Source: Ditylenchus dipsaci (Eukaryota > Nematoda > Chromadorea > Rhabditida > Anguinidae). Taken from it: 64,000 bases of DNA. The notes beneath the pieces were generated by a model, which was given only the letters and a program-made list of their open reading frames with translations, had not been told where the DNA came from and did no database searches. Positions 63,823 through 64,000 of this stretch are shown piece by piece (position 1 is the first letter of the stretch; the number at the start of each line of letters is the position of its first letter). The translations under genes were made by a program, and so were the position numbers. The DNA is taken from contig SADC01001297.1 in NCBI GenBank assembly GCA_004194705.1, positions 310,001 through 374,000 of the forward strand. Direction: 5' to 3'.

Positions 63823-64000
63823 GACCCCTCACTCGGAAATGGCTATAACTTTTTTTTAATTTTTAAATTTTTTTTATGGCGCCATCTTGTAGCCGAGATT
63901 CAGGGCTTAAATATGCTATTGGTAAAGCAGATATTGTAAAAAAATGTGAAAAAAAAATCGAATGAATCCTCACTCGGATTCCTCACTCGCTCCGAGTGAG
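63823..64000. repeat. Element running off the end, word CTCACTCGG
   Basis: CCCCTCACTCGGAAATGGC at 63824 and CTCACTCGGATTCCTCACTC plus CCGAGTGAG at the very end suggest an iterated-word element truncated by the window edge. Confidence 0.45.

Overview
The window is genomic DNA of an animal: AT-rich, intron-bearing and heavily loaded with repeats. Splice sites are GT-AG, and most introns that hold no inserted repeat are 44-61 bp, with many at 46-48 bp. Real coding sequence is a few kb out of 64. I could assemble three multi-exon genes by hand, exon by exon, from conserved residues plus matching splice sites and phases: two tandem CD36/SCARB-family scavenger-receptor genes on the + strand (9102-19509 and 21038-28438), and one aminergic, 5-HT1-like G-protein-coupled receptor on the - strand (41067 down to 31267). 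A decayed hAT transposase (BED zinc finger and C-terminal dimerisation region) lies inside a hAT element at 56158-58132, and a short Ty1/copia RNase H relic sits in a receptor intron. I see no rRNA, bacterial gene or CRISPR array. The tight 47-bp intron mode recalls larvacean tunicates such as Oikopleura, but that is only a hint. What is secure is an intron-rich metazoan.

Layout. 1-9.1 kb: nested fold-back elements, tRNA-derived SINE-like copies, two inverted 30-bp tandem arrays, and a cluster of TA-flanked MITEs. 9.1-19.5 kb: CD36-like gene 1, with 15 exons and two large repeat-filled introns. 21.0-28.4 kb: CD36-like gene 2, with 16 exons. 28.5-30.7 kb: three palindromic elements. 31.3-41.1 kb: the 12-exon receptor, whose introns hold nested elements, including one with two others inside it. 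41.1-64 kb: no gene that I can support. It contains MITEs, a complete hAT element that split a tRNA-like sequence, several palindromes, and single-copy AT-rich stretches.

Main observations. (1) Many palindromic elements share one design. They have short terminal inverted repeats and usually a recognisable target-site duplication (8 bp, TA or TTA), and their arms are filled with a short word that is repeated many times, identical in both arms but different from element to element. In the TA-flanked group the outer ends and, in longer members, an internal core are shared while the word differs. (2) All three genes are interrupted by apparent one-base losses, mostly in homopolymer runs, next to otherwise intact coding sequence. 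This looks more like a consensus-sequence artefact than pseudogenes. (3) The tandem CD36 genes differ in cysteine pairing, cytoplasmic tail and intron positions.
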